From Anaerolineae bacterium (GTDB lineage Bacteria > Chloroflexota > Anaerolineae > Aggregatilineales > Phototrophicaceae): 64,000 bases of DNA. A program made the position numbers and the translations under genes. Below are positions 18,024 to 27,519 of the stretch, in pieces (the stretch's first letter is position 1; each line of letters starts with the position of its first letter). The notes under the pieces are model-generated. The model searched no databases. It was given only the letters and a program-made list of their open reading frames with translations, and was not told the origin of the DNA. The DNA is taken from contig JAJDZV010000008.1 of NCBI GenBank assembly GCA_022824465.1, positions 248,001 to 312,000 on the forward strand. Reading direction: 5' to 3'.

Positions 18024-19160
18024 TTAGTCGGCGCCGCCGCCCGGCGTCTGGAGCACGATGACTGAGATATTGTCGGCGCCACCGCGGTCGTTGGCGAGGC
18101 TGACAAGCTTGTCACAGGCTTGTTGGGGCGACGTTGCGTCTGATATAACTGCTTTCATCATCTGGTCGTCAAGCATGTCCCAGAGGCCGTCGGTGCAGAG
18201 GAGGACGCGCGATAAGGGCGGCAGGGTCCTGACCAAGCGTTCCATTCTCAAATCGTCGTTTTGCCCCATGGCGCGGTAAAGCACGTTCTTTTGAGGGTAA
18301 TTCTCAGCTTCTTGCGGCGTTAGTTCTTTCATTTCGACCAGGCGCTGAACCAATGTGTGGTCGGTCGTCAGTTGTTCAATCTTGTCGTCATGGATGAGGT
18401 AGGCGCGGCTATCGCCAACGTGCGCGAGATAGGCGAGGTTGCCGATGATAGCCAGAGCCGTAAGCGTCGTGCCGCCGCCGGGAACGCTTGCGATTACAGC
18501 CTCATTGGCTTTCTCACAGGCGGCGACGAGCGCCTCCAGGACGGTCGGGCTATCTCCAGCGCTGAAATTGCGCAACAGCGGCGCGTAGATCTTGCCGAGC
18601 ATTTCGGCGGAAAGCGTCTGCACGGCGATACCAGCGGCTCGTTCACCATCGAGGTGACCGCCCATGCCATCTGCGACAACGAAGAAACCGAAATCCGGAC
18701 GATTGTCCACCGTGATCGAATGCCATTGCATGCCAAAGCAAGCATCTTCATTGTTGTTGCGAATCAAGCCGACGTCGCTTGCGATGCCATATGCCAGCGG
18801 TTGTCGCTGACGAGTCAGTATAGGCTTGGGCGCCGGAGGCATAGCCCGCTTTGCTTGTCTGGGGGGCACCGGCGGCGCTTCCTCATCAGCAAGCGCGGCT
18901 GGCTCGGGCGTGTGTGTCGCAGCTTCCAAGTCTGCCGTAGTATGTAAAGCCTCTACATCCGCCTGCTCCATTTGCGGGGCTGAGAGCTGCTCGGAGGCGG
19001 TGTCGATTGCCTGGGCGGGCTCGCGCTCGCTTGGCGGCGATTCGCGGATCGGCTCGACAGGCTGCTGGGACCGACTTGGCGTGACATGGGAAGCGCGTCT
19101 GGACGCGGCACGCCTCGATTCCTCACTTGATTTGCCGAGTAAACGACGCAGAATGCTCAT
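18024..19160 (-). CDS. PP2C-family serine/threonine phosphatase with disordered N-terminal region
   Basis: 378 residues from the ATG at 19160; ATG at 19178 and TTG at 19199 are alternatives. The first 115 residues are Ser/Arg-, Glu- and Pro-rich and probably unstructured. The rest is a PP2C domain: GLIRNNNEDA, FFVVADGMGGH (metal-binding Asp), VGDSRAYL, CTDGLWDML and GGADNISVIVL near the end. Such soluble phosphatases reverse serine/threonine kinase signalling. No Hanks-type kinase gene lies in the window. It is divergent from the hemW-like gene. Confidence 0.9.
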   Translation of the reverse strand: MSILRRLLGKSSEESRRAASRRASHVTPSRSQQPVEPIRESPPSEREPAQAIDTASEQLSAPQMEQADVEALHTTADLEAATHTPEPAALADEEAPPVPPRQAKRAMPPAPKPILTRQRQPLAYGIASDVGLIRNNNEDACFGMQWHSITVDNRPDFGFFVVADGMGGHLDGERAAGIAVQTLSAEMLGKIYAPLLRNFSAGDSPTVLEALVAACEKANEAVIASVPGGGTTLTALAIIGNLAYLAHVGDSRAYLIHDDKIEQLTTDHTLVQRLVEMKELTPQEAENYPQKNVLYRAMGQNDDLRMERLVRTLPPLSRVLLCTDGLWDMLDDQMMKAVISDATSPQQACDKLVSLANDRGGADNISVIVLQTPGGGAD

Positions 19161-19330
19161 ATGCGCGGTCTGGGTCATCGCTGTCGACGCTGGCGCCAAG
19201 GAACTGGTAGCCCTTAGGCGCGCCCGCCGGTGTCAGCGTGCCGGATATGGACGGTAGCTGGATTGACTTGCACAATTATATTTTACTACCGGCAATGGCG
19301 CAATCATCGGCCGAAGCGAGAGAAGATGAC

Positions 19331-20521
19331 GTGAGAGCTACAGACGTCCCCTTATCCATATACATTCACATTCCGTTTTGCAGCGTTCGATGCGGCTACT
19401 GCGCGTTTAACACATATACCAACATGGAACAGCTCATTCCGGCATACGTTGACGCTGTCTGTCGTGAACTGGGCGCGGTTGGCGCAACAAATCCGCATGA
19501 GGCTGCGCACTCAGTGTACTTTGGCGGCGGTACGCCATCACTTCTCACAGCGCGGCAGATTGATAGAATGTTGCGAAAGATTAACGAGTCGTTTGCTCTG
19601 AGCGATGATGTCGAGATTTCGCTGGAAGCTAATCCCGACAATCTGGAATTCGGATATCTGCAAGCGCTGCGCAGCCTAGGGATTAACCGGCTGAGCATCG
19701 GCATGCAGTCGGCCAATACCGACATCCTGCGTCTTTTCGATCGCCAGCATGACTTGCAGGCGGTTTCCGATGCCATAGACGCGGCGCGGAGAGCGGGCTT
19801 CGAGAATGTCAATCTGGATGTCATATTTGGCTCGCCGGGCGAAACGCTGGCGGACTGGCGTCAAACCGTCGGGACGCTGATGGAATTCGCGCCGGAACAT
19901 ATCTCAATGTACGGGCTGGAGTTGAAGGGGGGCACGGACCTGAGGCAGCGTGTCGATGCCGGCGACTTGCCGCGACCCGACGATGATGACTTCGCCGATA
20001 TGTACGAGCTTGCCGCTGACGCTTTTGAGCGCCAAGGCTACCAGCATTACGAGATCAGCAACTGGCGCCGGGCGGACCGGCAGTGTCGTCACAATTTGCA
20101 GTACTGGCGCAACGAACCATATATCGGCGTCGGAGCGGGCGCGCACGGCTATGCGGGCGGCATCCGATACTCTACAGTCGCCGCGCCACCGCGCTACATA
20201 GGCGCCATGGTGGATGCAAGAGACAAGTCGCAACCCTTTCCGCTGTCGCCCGCAGTTGCCAAACACAAGCTGGTCTCTCCAGCGGATGATCTATACGAAA
20301 CAGTCATGATGGGCTTGCGGCTCACGCAAGAAGGCATCGCGCGTTCACAGTTCAAGAAGCGTTTCAACGACGATTTCGTAAGCATGTTTCGGGAACCGAT
20401 CGAGCGACTTCAGTTGCTTGGGCTGATCGAAGTGTCAGCGGAGCGCGTACGATTGAGCGAGCAGGGCAGGTTGCTTAGCAACGGTATCATTCGTCAGATA
20501 GTCGAGCTCATTAGCGAGTGA
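19331..20521 (+). CDS. hemW: HemW-like radical SAM protein (oxygen-independent coproporphyrinogen oxidase family)
   Basis: 396 residues if started at the GTG at 19331, which fits the family N-terminus and has a GAGAG nearby; the frame is open to a GTG at 19238. The motif [15 protein letters not shown] (10-24) holds the three cysteines of the 4Fe-4S cluster, and [16 protein letters not shown] and HYEISNW are family motifs. HemW proteins are thought to be haem chaperones rather than true coproporphyrinogen oxidases; C-A-F after the last cysteine favours HemW. The stop overlaps convergent fni by 11 bases. Confidence 0.88.
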   Translation: MRATDVPLSIYIHIPFCSVRCGYCAFNTYTNMEQLIPAYVDAVCRELGAVGATNPHEAAHSVYFGGGTPSLLTARQIDRMLRKINESFALSDDVEISLEANPDNLEFGYLQALRSLGINRLSIGMQSANTDILRLFDRQHDLQAVSDAIDAARRAGFENVNLDVIFGSPGETLADWRQTVGTLMEFAPEHISMYGLELKGGTDLRQRVDAGDLPRPDDDDFADMYELAADAFERQGYQHYEISNWRRADRQCRHNLQYWRNEPYIGVGAGAHGYAGGIRYSTVAAPPRYIGAMVDARDKSQPFPLSPAVAKHKLVSPADDLYETVMMGLRLTQEGIARSQFKKRFNDDFVSMFREPIERLQLLGLIEVSAERVRLSEQGRLLSNGIIRQIVELISE

Positions 20522-21554
20522 GTTGGAGCTCCGCCTGGCGCAGGGCGTCCAGGTCGGGTGACGCCGTGCAGAGCATGGCGATTCGCAGTTGAGCGGTAAG
20601 CTCGAGGATGAGCGCCTCAACCGTTTCGGGCGATTCGGCGGCCGCGTGCAGAAATGGGCTTGCTAGCCCAGCCAGGTCGGCGCCGAGGGCGATGCACTTG
20701 GCGATATCAATGCCGTTGCGGAGCCCGCCGCTGGCGAAGATCGGCAAGTTGGGCGCGGCGGACAGGGCATATTGGATGGCGTCGGCGGTGGGAATGCCCC
20801 AGTCTGCAAAGCTGCGCGCGACGCGAGCGTGAAAGGCGGTTGGGGCGCGGTGAAACTCGACTTCGCTCCAGGAGGTGCCGCCAGCGCCGGCCACATCAAT
20901 CGCGGATATGCCGGCATCTGCGAGTTTGCGCACGCTAGTTGGCGAAAAGCCCCAGCCCACTTCTTTGGCGATTACCGGTACGGGAAGCGCGGCGCACACT
21001 TGCTCGACTTTGCCAAGCAAGCCAGCGAAGTTGAAATCGCCCTCAGCCTGTACCGATTCCTGCAAGACATTGAAATGCAAAATCAGCGCGTCGGCTTCGA
21101 CCATATCCACGGCGCGCAGGCAGTGTTCCAGCGAATAGCCGTAATTTAGCTGCACGGCGCCGAGATTTGCGAAGAGCGCGATATCGGGCGCAACATCGCG
21201 TATGGCGTAGCTTGGGACGAGGTCGCCATCTTCAATGGCGGCGCGCTGAGAGCCCAGACCCATGGCAACTCGGTGTTCTTGAGCAGCGAGAGCCAGGTTG
21301 CGGTTTATTTCGCCGGCGATGGCCGTGCCGCCGGTCATTGATGATATCAGGATAGGCGAATTCAAGCGCTTGCCGAAGACGATTGCGCTCAGGTCGATAT
21401 CGCTGAGGTTGAGCTCGGGCAAAGCTTGATGCAAAAAACGGTAACGTTCCAAGCCGGTGGTCAGACGAGGAAACTGAACATCCTGGTCAAGGTTAATGCG
21501 AATGTGATCAACCTTGCGGCTCTCGGTCGTTGGCAATTCCGTCACTTTTGTCAT
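20511..21554 (-). CDS. fni: Type 2 isopentenyl-diphosphate delta-isomerase
   Basis: 347 residues. Motifs of the FMN-dependent isomerase are clear: [63 protein letters not shown] and VAGAGGTSW. It interconverts isopentenyl and dimethylallyl diphosphate for isoprenoid synthesis. Type 2 enzymes usually accompany the mevalonate pathway, as in some Chloroflexota and archaea; no other pathway genes are in this window. It is divergent from the acyl carrier protein gene and overlaps hemW at the 3' end. Confidence 0.95.
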   Translation of the reverse strand: MTKVTELPTTESRKVDHIRINLDQDVQFPRLTTGLERYRFLHQALPELNLSDIDLSAIVFGKRLNSPILISSMTGGTAIAGEINRNLALAAQEHRVAMGLGSQRAAIEDGDLVPSYAIRDVAPDIALFANLGAVQLNYGYSLEHCLRAVDMVEADALILHFNVLQESVQAEGDFNFAGLLGKVEQVCAALPVPVIAKEVGWGFSPTSVRKLADAGISAIDVAGAGGTSWSEVEFHRAPTAFHARVARSFADWGIPTADAIQYALSAAPNLPIFASGGLRNGIDIAKCIALGADLAGLASPFLHAAAESPETVEALILELTAQLRIAMLCTASPDLDALRQAELQLTR

Positions 21555-21733
21555 CGACCTGTGTTCCTTCTGTCAGAGAGACCGTTGCGGGAATCGAGGG
21601 TAATCGTACAGAGTATGCCCGCGAGTGTCAATCATACCGCCGGGCGCAATTGGACTAGCCGGGTAATTGAATCCCGCTATAATTGCCTGGCGTGGTGAAA
21701 GCAGCAGGAATCCAACACGGAGGACGGGCAGAC

Positions 21734-21970
21734 ATGGCATCAATTGAGGAACGGGTGAGGGGAATAGTCGTTGAGTTGCTCGGCGTAGAAGAAGAGCGTG
21801 TTGTCGCTGGCGCCAGCTTCCGCGAAGACTTGGAAGCCGACTCGCTAGATCTGGTTGAGTTGATCATGGCGTTTGAAGAGGAGTTTGGCGGCGAGATCAG
21901 CGATGAAGATGCGCAGCGCATCGAGACGGTTGGGCAGGCGGTGGAATACATCCAATCCAATATGGAATGA
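21734..21970 (+). CDS. acpP: Acyl carrier protein
   Basis: 78 residues from the ATG at 21734 with a GGAGGA box upstream. The phosphopantetheine site is S37 in [11 protein letters not shown], and the acidic helix and [15 protein letters not shown] are typical of ACP. It carries acyl chains in fatty-acid synthesis. A TATAAT word sits at 21678-21683. It is separate from the plsX-fabF cluster at 37-39 kb. A strong terminator follows. Confidence 0.95.
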   Translation: MASIEERVRGIVVELLGVEEERVVAGASFREDLEADSLDLVELIMAFEEEFGGEISDEDAQRIETVGQAVEYIQSNME

Positions 21971-21974
21971 TGAT

Positions 21975-22030
21975 GCGCGGTCGGTCCGCGCTCTTTGCTT
22001 TCAAGGTGGCGCGAGCCGCCTTTTCTTTTT
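21975..22030 (+). terminator. Rho-independent terminator after acpP
   Basis: Two hairpins follow the acpP stop. The first pairs GCGCGG (21975-21980) with CCGCGC (21986-21991). The second pairs AAGGTGGC (22003-22010) with GCCGCCTT (22015-22022) round a GCGA tetraloop and runs into a T-rich tract to 22030. The second is the likely terminator. Confidence 0.8.
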
Positions 22031-22113
22031 CACATGTGGCTTGACTGCACCAGAACGGGGCCTGAGGCATATCGGCTAGAAACCGACGATGGCGCGGCCT
22101 TTTAAGGGGATAC

Positions 22114-22614
22114 TTGCCGGAAGGATATCGCTTGGACGGGCCGGTTCTTCAGAAGTGTTTTCTGTATACGGCAGATATAGCAAGGCCTCAGGCGTCTGAA
22201 ATCAGTGATGAAGAAAGCCTGAAGCAGCCGATAGCGGCTGGTCATAGCGCAAACTGGCTGCTGGGCCATATCATCTCGGCGCGTTCGTATCCATTGCGGT
22301 ATGTCGGGGCGCGCCCAGTCTGGTCTAACCAAGAACGCGAACGATACCGCGACGGGAGCGACCCGATCGGCGCCGCTGGACCCGGCGTGGTCGAGTTCGG
22401 ATTGCTGGTGGATCGCTTTGAATTGTCGCAGCGTCGTCTGCTCATTGGATTGAGCGAGATGAGCGAAGCGGCTTTGTGCGCGCCCTCTGGGTATGGGGAT
22501 AATAGCGTGCTCAAAAGCCTATTATATTTTCATTTCCACGAGACCTATCATGTTGGCCAGTTGACCATGGTGGCGGAGGCTTTAGGCAAGCGCTCAATCT
22601 ACCTCAGCGTATAG
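22114..22614 (+). CDS. DinB-like protein
   Basis: 166 residues starting at TTG with AAGGGGA upstream. Four-helix DinB/YfiT-type features: HSANWLLGHIISARSY (about 44-59) supplies one metal-binding His and HFHETYHVGQLTMV near residue 140 supplies two more. Family members are metal-dependent thiol transferases or have no known substrate. The 3' end overlaps the convergent membrane-protein gene by 21 bases. Confidence 0.78.
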   Translation: MPEGYRLDGPVLQKCFLYTADIARPQASEISDEESLKQPIAAGHSANWLLGHIISARSYPLRYVGARPVWSNQERERYRDGSDPIGAAGPGVVEFGLLVDRFELSQRRLLIGLSEMSEAALCAPSGYGDNSVLKSLLYFHFHETYHVGQLTMVAEALGKRSIYLSV

Positions 22615-23229
22615 TTGCGTTCTCGATCTGAAGAAAACTGATGCCAAATGGACGGTGCAGCCGGCATATGCCGCGACCAGAATCCACGGTCCTAACCCGA
22701 TCGCGCCGCGAGTGTGCAGCGAGGCGTAGACTTCAAACGCTTGCGATAAGCCATGTACCGTTGCAATTATGCCGAATAGCGGCACAAAGACGAGCACAAT
22801 GGAGTGCAAGCGACGCCGCGTGAACACCAAAAGCAAGAGCCCCGCAACCAGGCTCGTCAGTGCTAGGCCGAATTGCTGCCGGTAATTCAGATTGCCTGGA
22901 TCGAGAACAAACTCCGGCGGGGGCAGCTGAGCGGCTGCCAAGATGAGTATCGACAGCGCTAAAACCAGTCTGGACTGCCCCTTAACGCTAACTATGGCGA
23001 ACAGCACGCTGAGGAACGCCAAGTGCGCGCGCAAAAGCAAAGATGTGTGCAGCGGAGGCGTCGTATGATGCTGGGAAGGATGCAAGCTGACCCATTCCGC
23101 CAGGTCGTAGGCATTGAGTGACATCGGCGCTGAGGGCGCCACAATCCATGGCAGGAGATAGCCAACCAGGGCGCCTGCGAGGAAGACGCAGAGCATGAGT
23201 GGCTGGATGAATGACGTTTTGCCGTTCAA
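22594..23229 (-). CDS. Membrane protein of unknown function
   Basis: 211 residues starting at TTG; the next in-frame ATG is at 23196. About five hydrophobic helices can be seen (PLMLCVFLAGALVGYLLPW, LAFLSVLFAIVSV, RLVLALSILILAAAQL, LALTSLVAGLLLLVF and SIVLVFVPLFGIIATVHG), with a sixth at the end. I recognise no family. It lies 50 bases downstream of the polysaccharide operon on the same strand and could be its last gene. Confidence 0.6.
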   Translation of the reverse strand: MNGKTSFIQPLMLCVFLAGALVGYLLPWIVAPSAPMSLNAYDLAEWVSLHPSQHHTTPPLHTSLLLRAHLAFLSVLFAIVSVKGQSRLVLALSILILAAAQLPPPEFVLDPGNLNYRQQFGLALTSLVAGLLLLVFTRRRLHSIVLVFVPLFGIIATVHGLSQAFEVYASLHTRGAIGLGPWILVAAYAGCTVHLASVFFRSRTQLYAEVD

Positions 23230-23279
23230 TTCTTAACGTCCCAACGATTCGCTGGCTGTTATTCTAGCGTGGCGCATGG

Positions 23280-24419
23280 TCAATCTTCGAGCAATGCTTC
23301 ATAGATGGCAAGCAATTGGGCAGCCGACCGGCGCCAGGTGAATTTGGACGCTTGCTTGCCGCCGGCTTCGGAAAGCCGCGCGCGCATCGCGGCGTCATCA
23401 TCAAGCGTCGCCACGGCATGGCGGATGGAGTCTACATCGTAGGGATCAACCAGCAAGGCAGCGTCGCCGGCGACTTCCGGCAAGGAGGATATTTTGCTTG
23501 TGATCACGGGCGTGCCGCAGGCCATGGCTTCGAGAACGGGAAAGCCGAAGCCCTCATAAAGCGAGGCCAGAACAAGCACCCGCGCGCCAGTATAGAGCGC
23601 GGGCAAGTCTTCATCTTCGACGAAACCGAGCCGGCGCACGAAACGCGCCATGCCTGTTCGCTCGATGGCGTGTTTGACTTCGCCATCGAGCCAGCCAGGT
23701 CCGCCAGCAATCGCATAATGCATTTCGCGCCCGTTTGCCCGCAACATGGCGAGCGCCTCAATGACGCGGGCGTAGTTCTTGCGAGGCTGCACAGTTCCGA
23801 CGGACAAAATGTACTCGCGGCGGTCCAACCCGTATCTTGCTAGCGTGGCTTCAAGTTTGCGCTTATCTTCAACGCGCCTGTAGCGGCTATCTACGCCGCA
23901 ATACAGCACCGTGATTTTCGACTCAGGCGTTTGGTAGAGTTCGACCAAATCCCGTTTGGTCGCGGCGGAATCGGCCAGAATGTGGTCGGCGCGGGACACT
24001 GAACGAGGCACTACGGCATCCAGGTAAGACTTTAGCGACGGGCACGCGCTGTCCGGAACGCGCACAAAAGAAAGGTCGTGAACCGTCAGGAGAGTACGCG
24101 TGTCGGGCAGTGTGGGCGGCAGCACGAAGTCCGTCGCGTGAAACAAATCGAGGCGTCCGGTGAAGAGTTCTATATAGAGCGGCAGCCTGGCGCGATGCCA
24201 GATTCTTGCCAGCCAGCGGGGTGTTAACCTTGTAGGCTTCCAAGTGTAGTTTTCGCCTGGCGACGGAGGCAAGTCCGCGGAGGAAGCTTGCGCCACAAAC
24301 AGCCGGTACTTGTTTGCTTGGTCGCTCAAAGCCAGCGCAGATGTCAACTCGCGCGCGTACCGTCCGATTCCGGCGGATTGCTCCCATGCCGGCGTGTAGT
24401 CGATGCCAATCGTGCGCAC
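23280..24419 (-). CDS. GT4-family glycosyltransferase
   Basis: 379 residues with a GTG start one base after the gtrA-like stop. GT-B fold with GVDSRYRRVED, ILSVGTVQPRKNYARVIEAL and the donor-site motif SLYEGFGFPVLEAMACGTPVI, the EX7E-type motif of retaining GT4 enzymes. The N-terminal acceptor domain shows IGIDYTPAWEQSAGIGRYA. It probably adds a sugar, perhaps mannose, to a lipid-linked glycan on the cytoplasmic side. It is the last enzyme gene of the surface-polysaccharide operon. Confidence 0.92.
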   Translation of the reverse strand: MRTIGIDYTPAWEQSAGIGRYARELTSALALSDQANKYRLFVAQASSADLPPSPGENYTWKPTRLTPRWLARIWHRARLPLYIELFTGRLDLFHATDFVLPPTLPDTRTLLTVHDLSFVRVPDSACPSLKSYLDAVVPRSVSRADHILADSAATKRDLVELYQTPESKITVLYCGVDSRYRRVEDKRKLEATLARYGLDRREYILSVGTVQPRKNYARVIEALAMLRANGREMHYAIAGGPGWLDGEVKHAIERTGMARFVRRLGFVEDEDLPALYTGARVLVLASLYEGFGFPVLEAMACGTPVITSKISSLPEVAGDAALLVDPYDVDSIRHAVATLDDDAAMRARLSEAGGKQASKFTWRRSAAQLLAIYEALLED

Positions 24420-24420
24420 G

Positions 24421-25029
24421 TTAGTTGACGTCGTTGTACGTCCAGTAGCGGTTGGCGGCGAAATTCCAAAACATCACGACAATAACGCCAAAGAAAAGGG
24501 CGACCACGGTACCAATCTTATGCTGATCAAGCAGCGCAGGCGCATACGCGGAGTCGAAGCTTGAAAACACAGTTGTGGAGAGATCGCCGAGCGGCTTGTA
24601 GCTTACACCAATCCAGACGGTGCGAATGACCCAGCCGACCACGCTGACGATCACGAATTGCGTCAACTGGCGTTGCGCCGAGTGCGAACGTGAGTCTGGA
24701 TATGTCCAAAGTCTATTCCAGACGAAGTTGCTGCACACCGCGAGGATGAATGCGATGGTCTGAGTCAATGCCACGTTGTTTGCCATGGGCTCCGATAAAT
24801 CGTTGACCGGGGGCAGGATTGTGTTCTGCAGGATGAGCACAGCGCCGGCGTCTATGATAAAGCCAAGCACGCCGACGAAGCCGAACTTGATGAATCGCTC
24901 GACTTCCTTTGCGCGGCGGCCGCCAATCCGCAGCGCGAGCGACCAGATGAACCTGTCGATGGGCGTCGTCACCCGGTGGTGTCGCCTTCCGCCGCGCGTC
25001 TTGGAGCCAAATACTTGAAACATGCTCAT
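24421..25029 (-). CDS. GtrA-family membrane protein
   Basis: 202 residues from the ATG at 25029, which overlaps the upstream stop as ATGA; the frame upstream is only a shadow. The core EVERFIKFGFVGVLGFIIDAGAVLIL starts the first of four transmembrane helices, followed by NVALTQTIAFILAVCSNFVWNRLWTYPDS and at the end FWNFAANRYWTYND, both diagnostic of GtrA. Such proteins help to flip polyprenyl-phosphate sugars across the membrane. About 40 basic residues precede the first helix, longer than usual. Confidence 0.88.
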   Translation of the reverse strand: MSMFQVFGSKTRGGRRHHRVTTPIDRFIWSLALRIGGRRAKEVERFIKFGFVGVLGFIIDAGAVLILQNTILPPVNDLSEPMANNVALTQTIAFILAVCSNFVWNRLWTYPDSRSHSAQRQLTQFVIVSVVGWVIRTVWIGVSYKPLGDLSTTVFSSFDSAYAPALLDQHKIGTVVALFFGVIVVMFWNFAANRYWTYNDVN

Positions 25030-26486
25030 TCCAAGTCCAAGGTTGAGTTCAACTGAATTTGCAGAATCGCCAACACACCCAATAATACACCGATATGCAA
25101 AAACAGGTTGTTTACGTAGAGGTTGTCGAAAAGACTGTGCACGGCGATATACATCCAGCAGCCGAGCAAGGCGATAGCGGCAAGGCGGGCGGACCGATCT
25201 GGATGTTGCCGCAGACTCCACGTAGATCGGATGATCAGGAGCCAGAACCCGACGTAGGCGACGAGCCCAACGATGCCGGCTTCAGCCAGCAAGTTGAGAT
25301 AGTAGTTGTGAGCATGCCCTAATGGCTCTTCCCAAGAAACCAGGCGGTAGTCGTCGTAAACAACCTCGTAACTTCCCAAGCCCAGGCCCAGAAGGGGCGA
25401 GTCGGCAGCCATGTTCAGCGCCGCTTGCCAATGCGCCAGGCGCTCAATTACCGCGTAATTCCACGGGTAAACGGCTACTCCGCGAACATCGGAAATGGTC
25501 ACCAACTCAGTAACGGAGCCGGTGAGACGGTTGGCGATAGAGTCTGGCACGAGGCCTATCCACCATACAAAAAAAAGCAGCAGCACTATGGCGGCGGCTA
25601 GCGCGACGCCGTGGATCAGCCTACGCGGCAAGGCGATGAACATCGCAAGCAGAGCGACAGCTGTGCCCAACCAGGCGCCGCGGCTCCAAGACGCAATCAG
25701 GGCAGCGGCAATCACTAGGCAGGCTATGGCGCTGAGGACAAGCATGATTGCACGATCGTGGTCTACGCGCCTCTTCTTGCGCCAATGATCGACGATTACC
25801 GGAATGCTGCTGCCGGCCGTCATCAAGGCCACGGGCAATGCGATGCCCATGAAACCGCCGAAAGGGTTGGGCTGGCCGAAGGTGCCGAAGGCGCGATAGA
25901 AGCGACTCAGGATTACTAGATGGTCCGCGCCGCTGCCGCCGAGAAAGATATAGAGTCCTACCAGCGCATTCGCGGTTGCGCTCAGCAAAACCGCAAACGT
26001 TAGCCAGCGCCAGTGGTCGGCCTTCGTCAAAGTCAGTTGCCAAATCACCAGCGAAATTACTACCCATTTCAGCCACTCGCGCAACCAGTGAGAAAGGGAT
26101 GCGCTGTTCCAAGCGCCTATTGCAAAGACGGCGGTCAGCCCAACCGCGGCGAGCAAGGGCGAGCTTGTCGAAACGGCGATGATTGGTCGTTGCGCGCGCA
26201 CACGATCCGCCAAGCAAACTCCCAGGTAGAGCAATAGGAGAATCTGTCCAATGTCGAGCGGGAGGGCAAGCCCGGACTCGGTGGCGATAAGGGCTCGCAT
26301 TGGCGACAGAGTAAGCAATATGACCAACATTGCAAGTGGCGTCGCTGGCGCGAGCGTCAGGCAGACGAGCGCCGATCCGATCATAACAAGAAACGGAAGC
26401 GGCAAAGCCATTGCGGCGACCGCGCCAATCAGCGCGAGCGTAGCAAACAAAACAAACATCGGCCTGCGATTCGCGAATCGCGTCAT
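25026..26486 (-). CDS. O-antigen ligase/Wzy-family membrane protein
   Basis: 486 residues from the ATG at 26486, two bases after the end of the upstream gene (TGATATG). About 12 hydrophobic helices, with the periplasmic loop motif PLLGLGLGSYEVVYDDYR and EEPLGHAHNYYLNLLAEAGIVGLVAY that marks the Wzy_C/O-antigen ligase family. It joins glycan units or ligates them to a lipid acceptor outside the membrane. A second ligase-like domain is encoded two genes upstream in the fusion gene. Confidence 0.88.
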   Translation of the reverse strand: MTRFANRRPMFVLFATLALIGAVAAMALPLPFLVMIGSALVCLTLAPATPLAMLVILLTLSPMRALIATESGLALPLDIGQILLLLYLGVCLADRVRAQRPIIAVSTSSPLLAAVGLTAVFAIGAWNSASLSHWLREWLKWVVISLVIWQLTLTKADHWRWLTFAVLLSATANALVGLYIFLGGSGADHLVILSRFYRAFGTFGQPNPFGGFMGIALPVALMTAGSSIPVIVDHWRKKRRVDHDRAIMLVLSAIACLVIAAALIASWSRGAWLGTAVALLAMFIALPRRLIHGVALAAAIVLLLFFVWWIGLVPDSIANRLTGSVTELVTISDVRGVAVYPWNYAVIERLAHWQAALNMAADSPLLGLGLGSYEVVYDDYRLVSWEEPLGHAHNYYLNLLAEAGIVGLVAYVGFWLLIIRSTWSLRQHPDRSARLAAIALLGCWMYIAVHSLFDNLYVNNLFLHIGVLLGVLAILQIQLNSTLDLE

Positions 26487-26487
26487 A

Positions 26488-27435
26488 TCAGGCGGGAAGG
26501 CGCAGAACCGCGCGGAAATAGCGAATCGTGCGGTCGAGACCGTCTTCAAGCTCGGTTTGCGGATGCCAACTTAATACGTCGGCGGCAAGCGTGGTATCAG
26601 GCTTCCGAGTCTGGGGATCGCCATCAATTCGCGAGCCCACGGCGTATACGGTTCCCGCGTCGTTCCCGGCGACTTTATTCACAATCCTCGCGAACTCCAG
26701 AACGCTTACTTCGCGCGTCGTGCCGATATTCACCGGGTCGACATAGTCGCTGCGCAGAAGCCGGCAGACCCCTTCCACAAGATCGTCTATGAATTGGAAG
26801 CAGCGAGTCTGCGAGCCGTCGCCATAGATCGTCAGCGCCTCGCCGCGAATTGCCTGGCCGATGAAGTTCGGCACGACGCGTCCGTCGTCAAGGCGCATTC
26901 GCGGTCCATACGTATTGAAGATTCGAACGATTCGCGTATCCATCGCGTGTTGGCGGTGGTAAGCCATGACCAGCGCCTCGGCGTAGCGCTTGGCTTCGTC
27001 ATAGACTCCGCGTGGACCGACCGGATCGACATTGCCAGCGTAGACTTCAGGTTGCGGATGGACGAGCGGATCGCCATAGACTTCCGACGTGGAAGCGAGC
27101 AAGAAACACGCGCCCTTCGCGCGAGCCAGACCAAGCGCGTTATGCGTTCCAAGCGCGCCGACCTTCAAAGTTTGAATCGGATATTTCAAGTAATCTATTG
27201 GGCTGGCGGGAGAGGCAAAATGCAGAACAGCGTTTACTTGACCAGGCACATGAATGAAGTTGCTGACGTCGTGATAGATGAATTCGAATTCAGGATTTCC
27301 AGCGAGATGGGCGATATTGTCTTGCGACCCCGTGATGAGGTTATCCATCGCCACAACGTGATGTCCCTCTTGCAGGAAACGGTCACAGAGGTGCGAACCG
27401 ATGAATCCGGCGCCGCCAGTGATTAGGATTCGCAA
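26488..27435 (-). CDS. NAD-dependent sugar epimerase/decarboxylase, UDP-glucuronate decarboxylase-like
   Basis: 315 residues with a TTG start. The Rossmann motif [10 protein letters not shown] (7-16) and the catalytic set S115-T116-S117-E118, Y145 and K149 in [12 protein letters not shown] are present. [20 protein letters not shown] and [13 protein letters not shown] match UDP-glucuronate decarboxylase (UXS), which gives UDP-xylose. A different epimerase specificity is possible. It supplies a nucleotide sugar to the surrounding polysaccharide operon and precedes the ligase gene with a one-base gap. Confidence 0.85.
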   Translation of the reverse strand: MRILITGGAGFIGSHLCDRFLQEGHHVVAMDNLITGSQDNIAHLAGNPEFEFIYHDVSNFIHVPGQVNAVLHFASPASPIDYLKYPIQTLKVGALGTHNALGLARAKGACFLLASTSEVYGDPLVHPQPEVYAGNVDPVGPRGVYDEAKRYAEALVMAYHRQHAMDTRIVRIFNTYGPRMRLDDGRVVPNFIGQAIRGEALTIYGDGSQTRCFQFIDDLVEGVCRLLRSDYVDPVNIGTTREVSVLEFARIVNKVAGNDAGTVYAVGSRIDGDPQTRKPDTTLAADVLSWHPQTELEDGLDRTIRYFRAVLRLPA

Positions 27436-27519
27436 GGTTGCTCACCGTAACTTGCCGACTGTGCGAGAGAGTTTACCACAGCAACCGCGTCACAAGTATG
27501 CAGAGTGCGCTTGGCGGCG

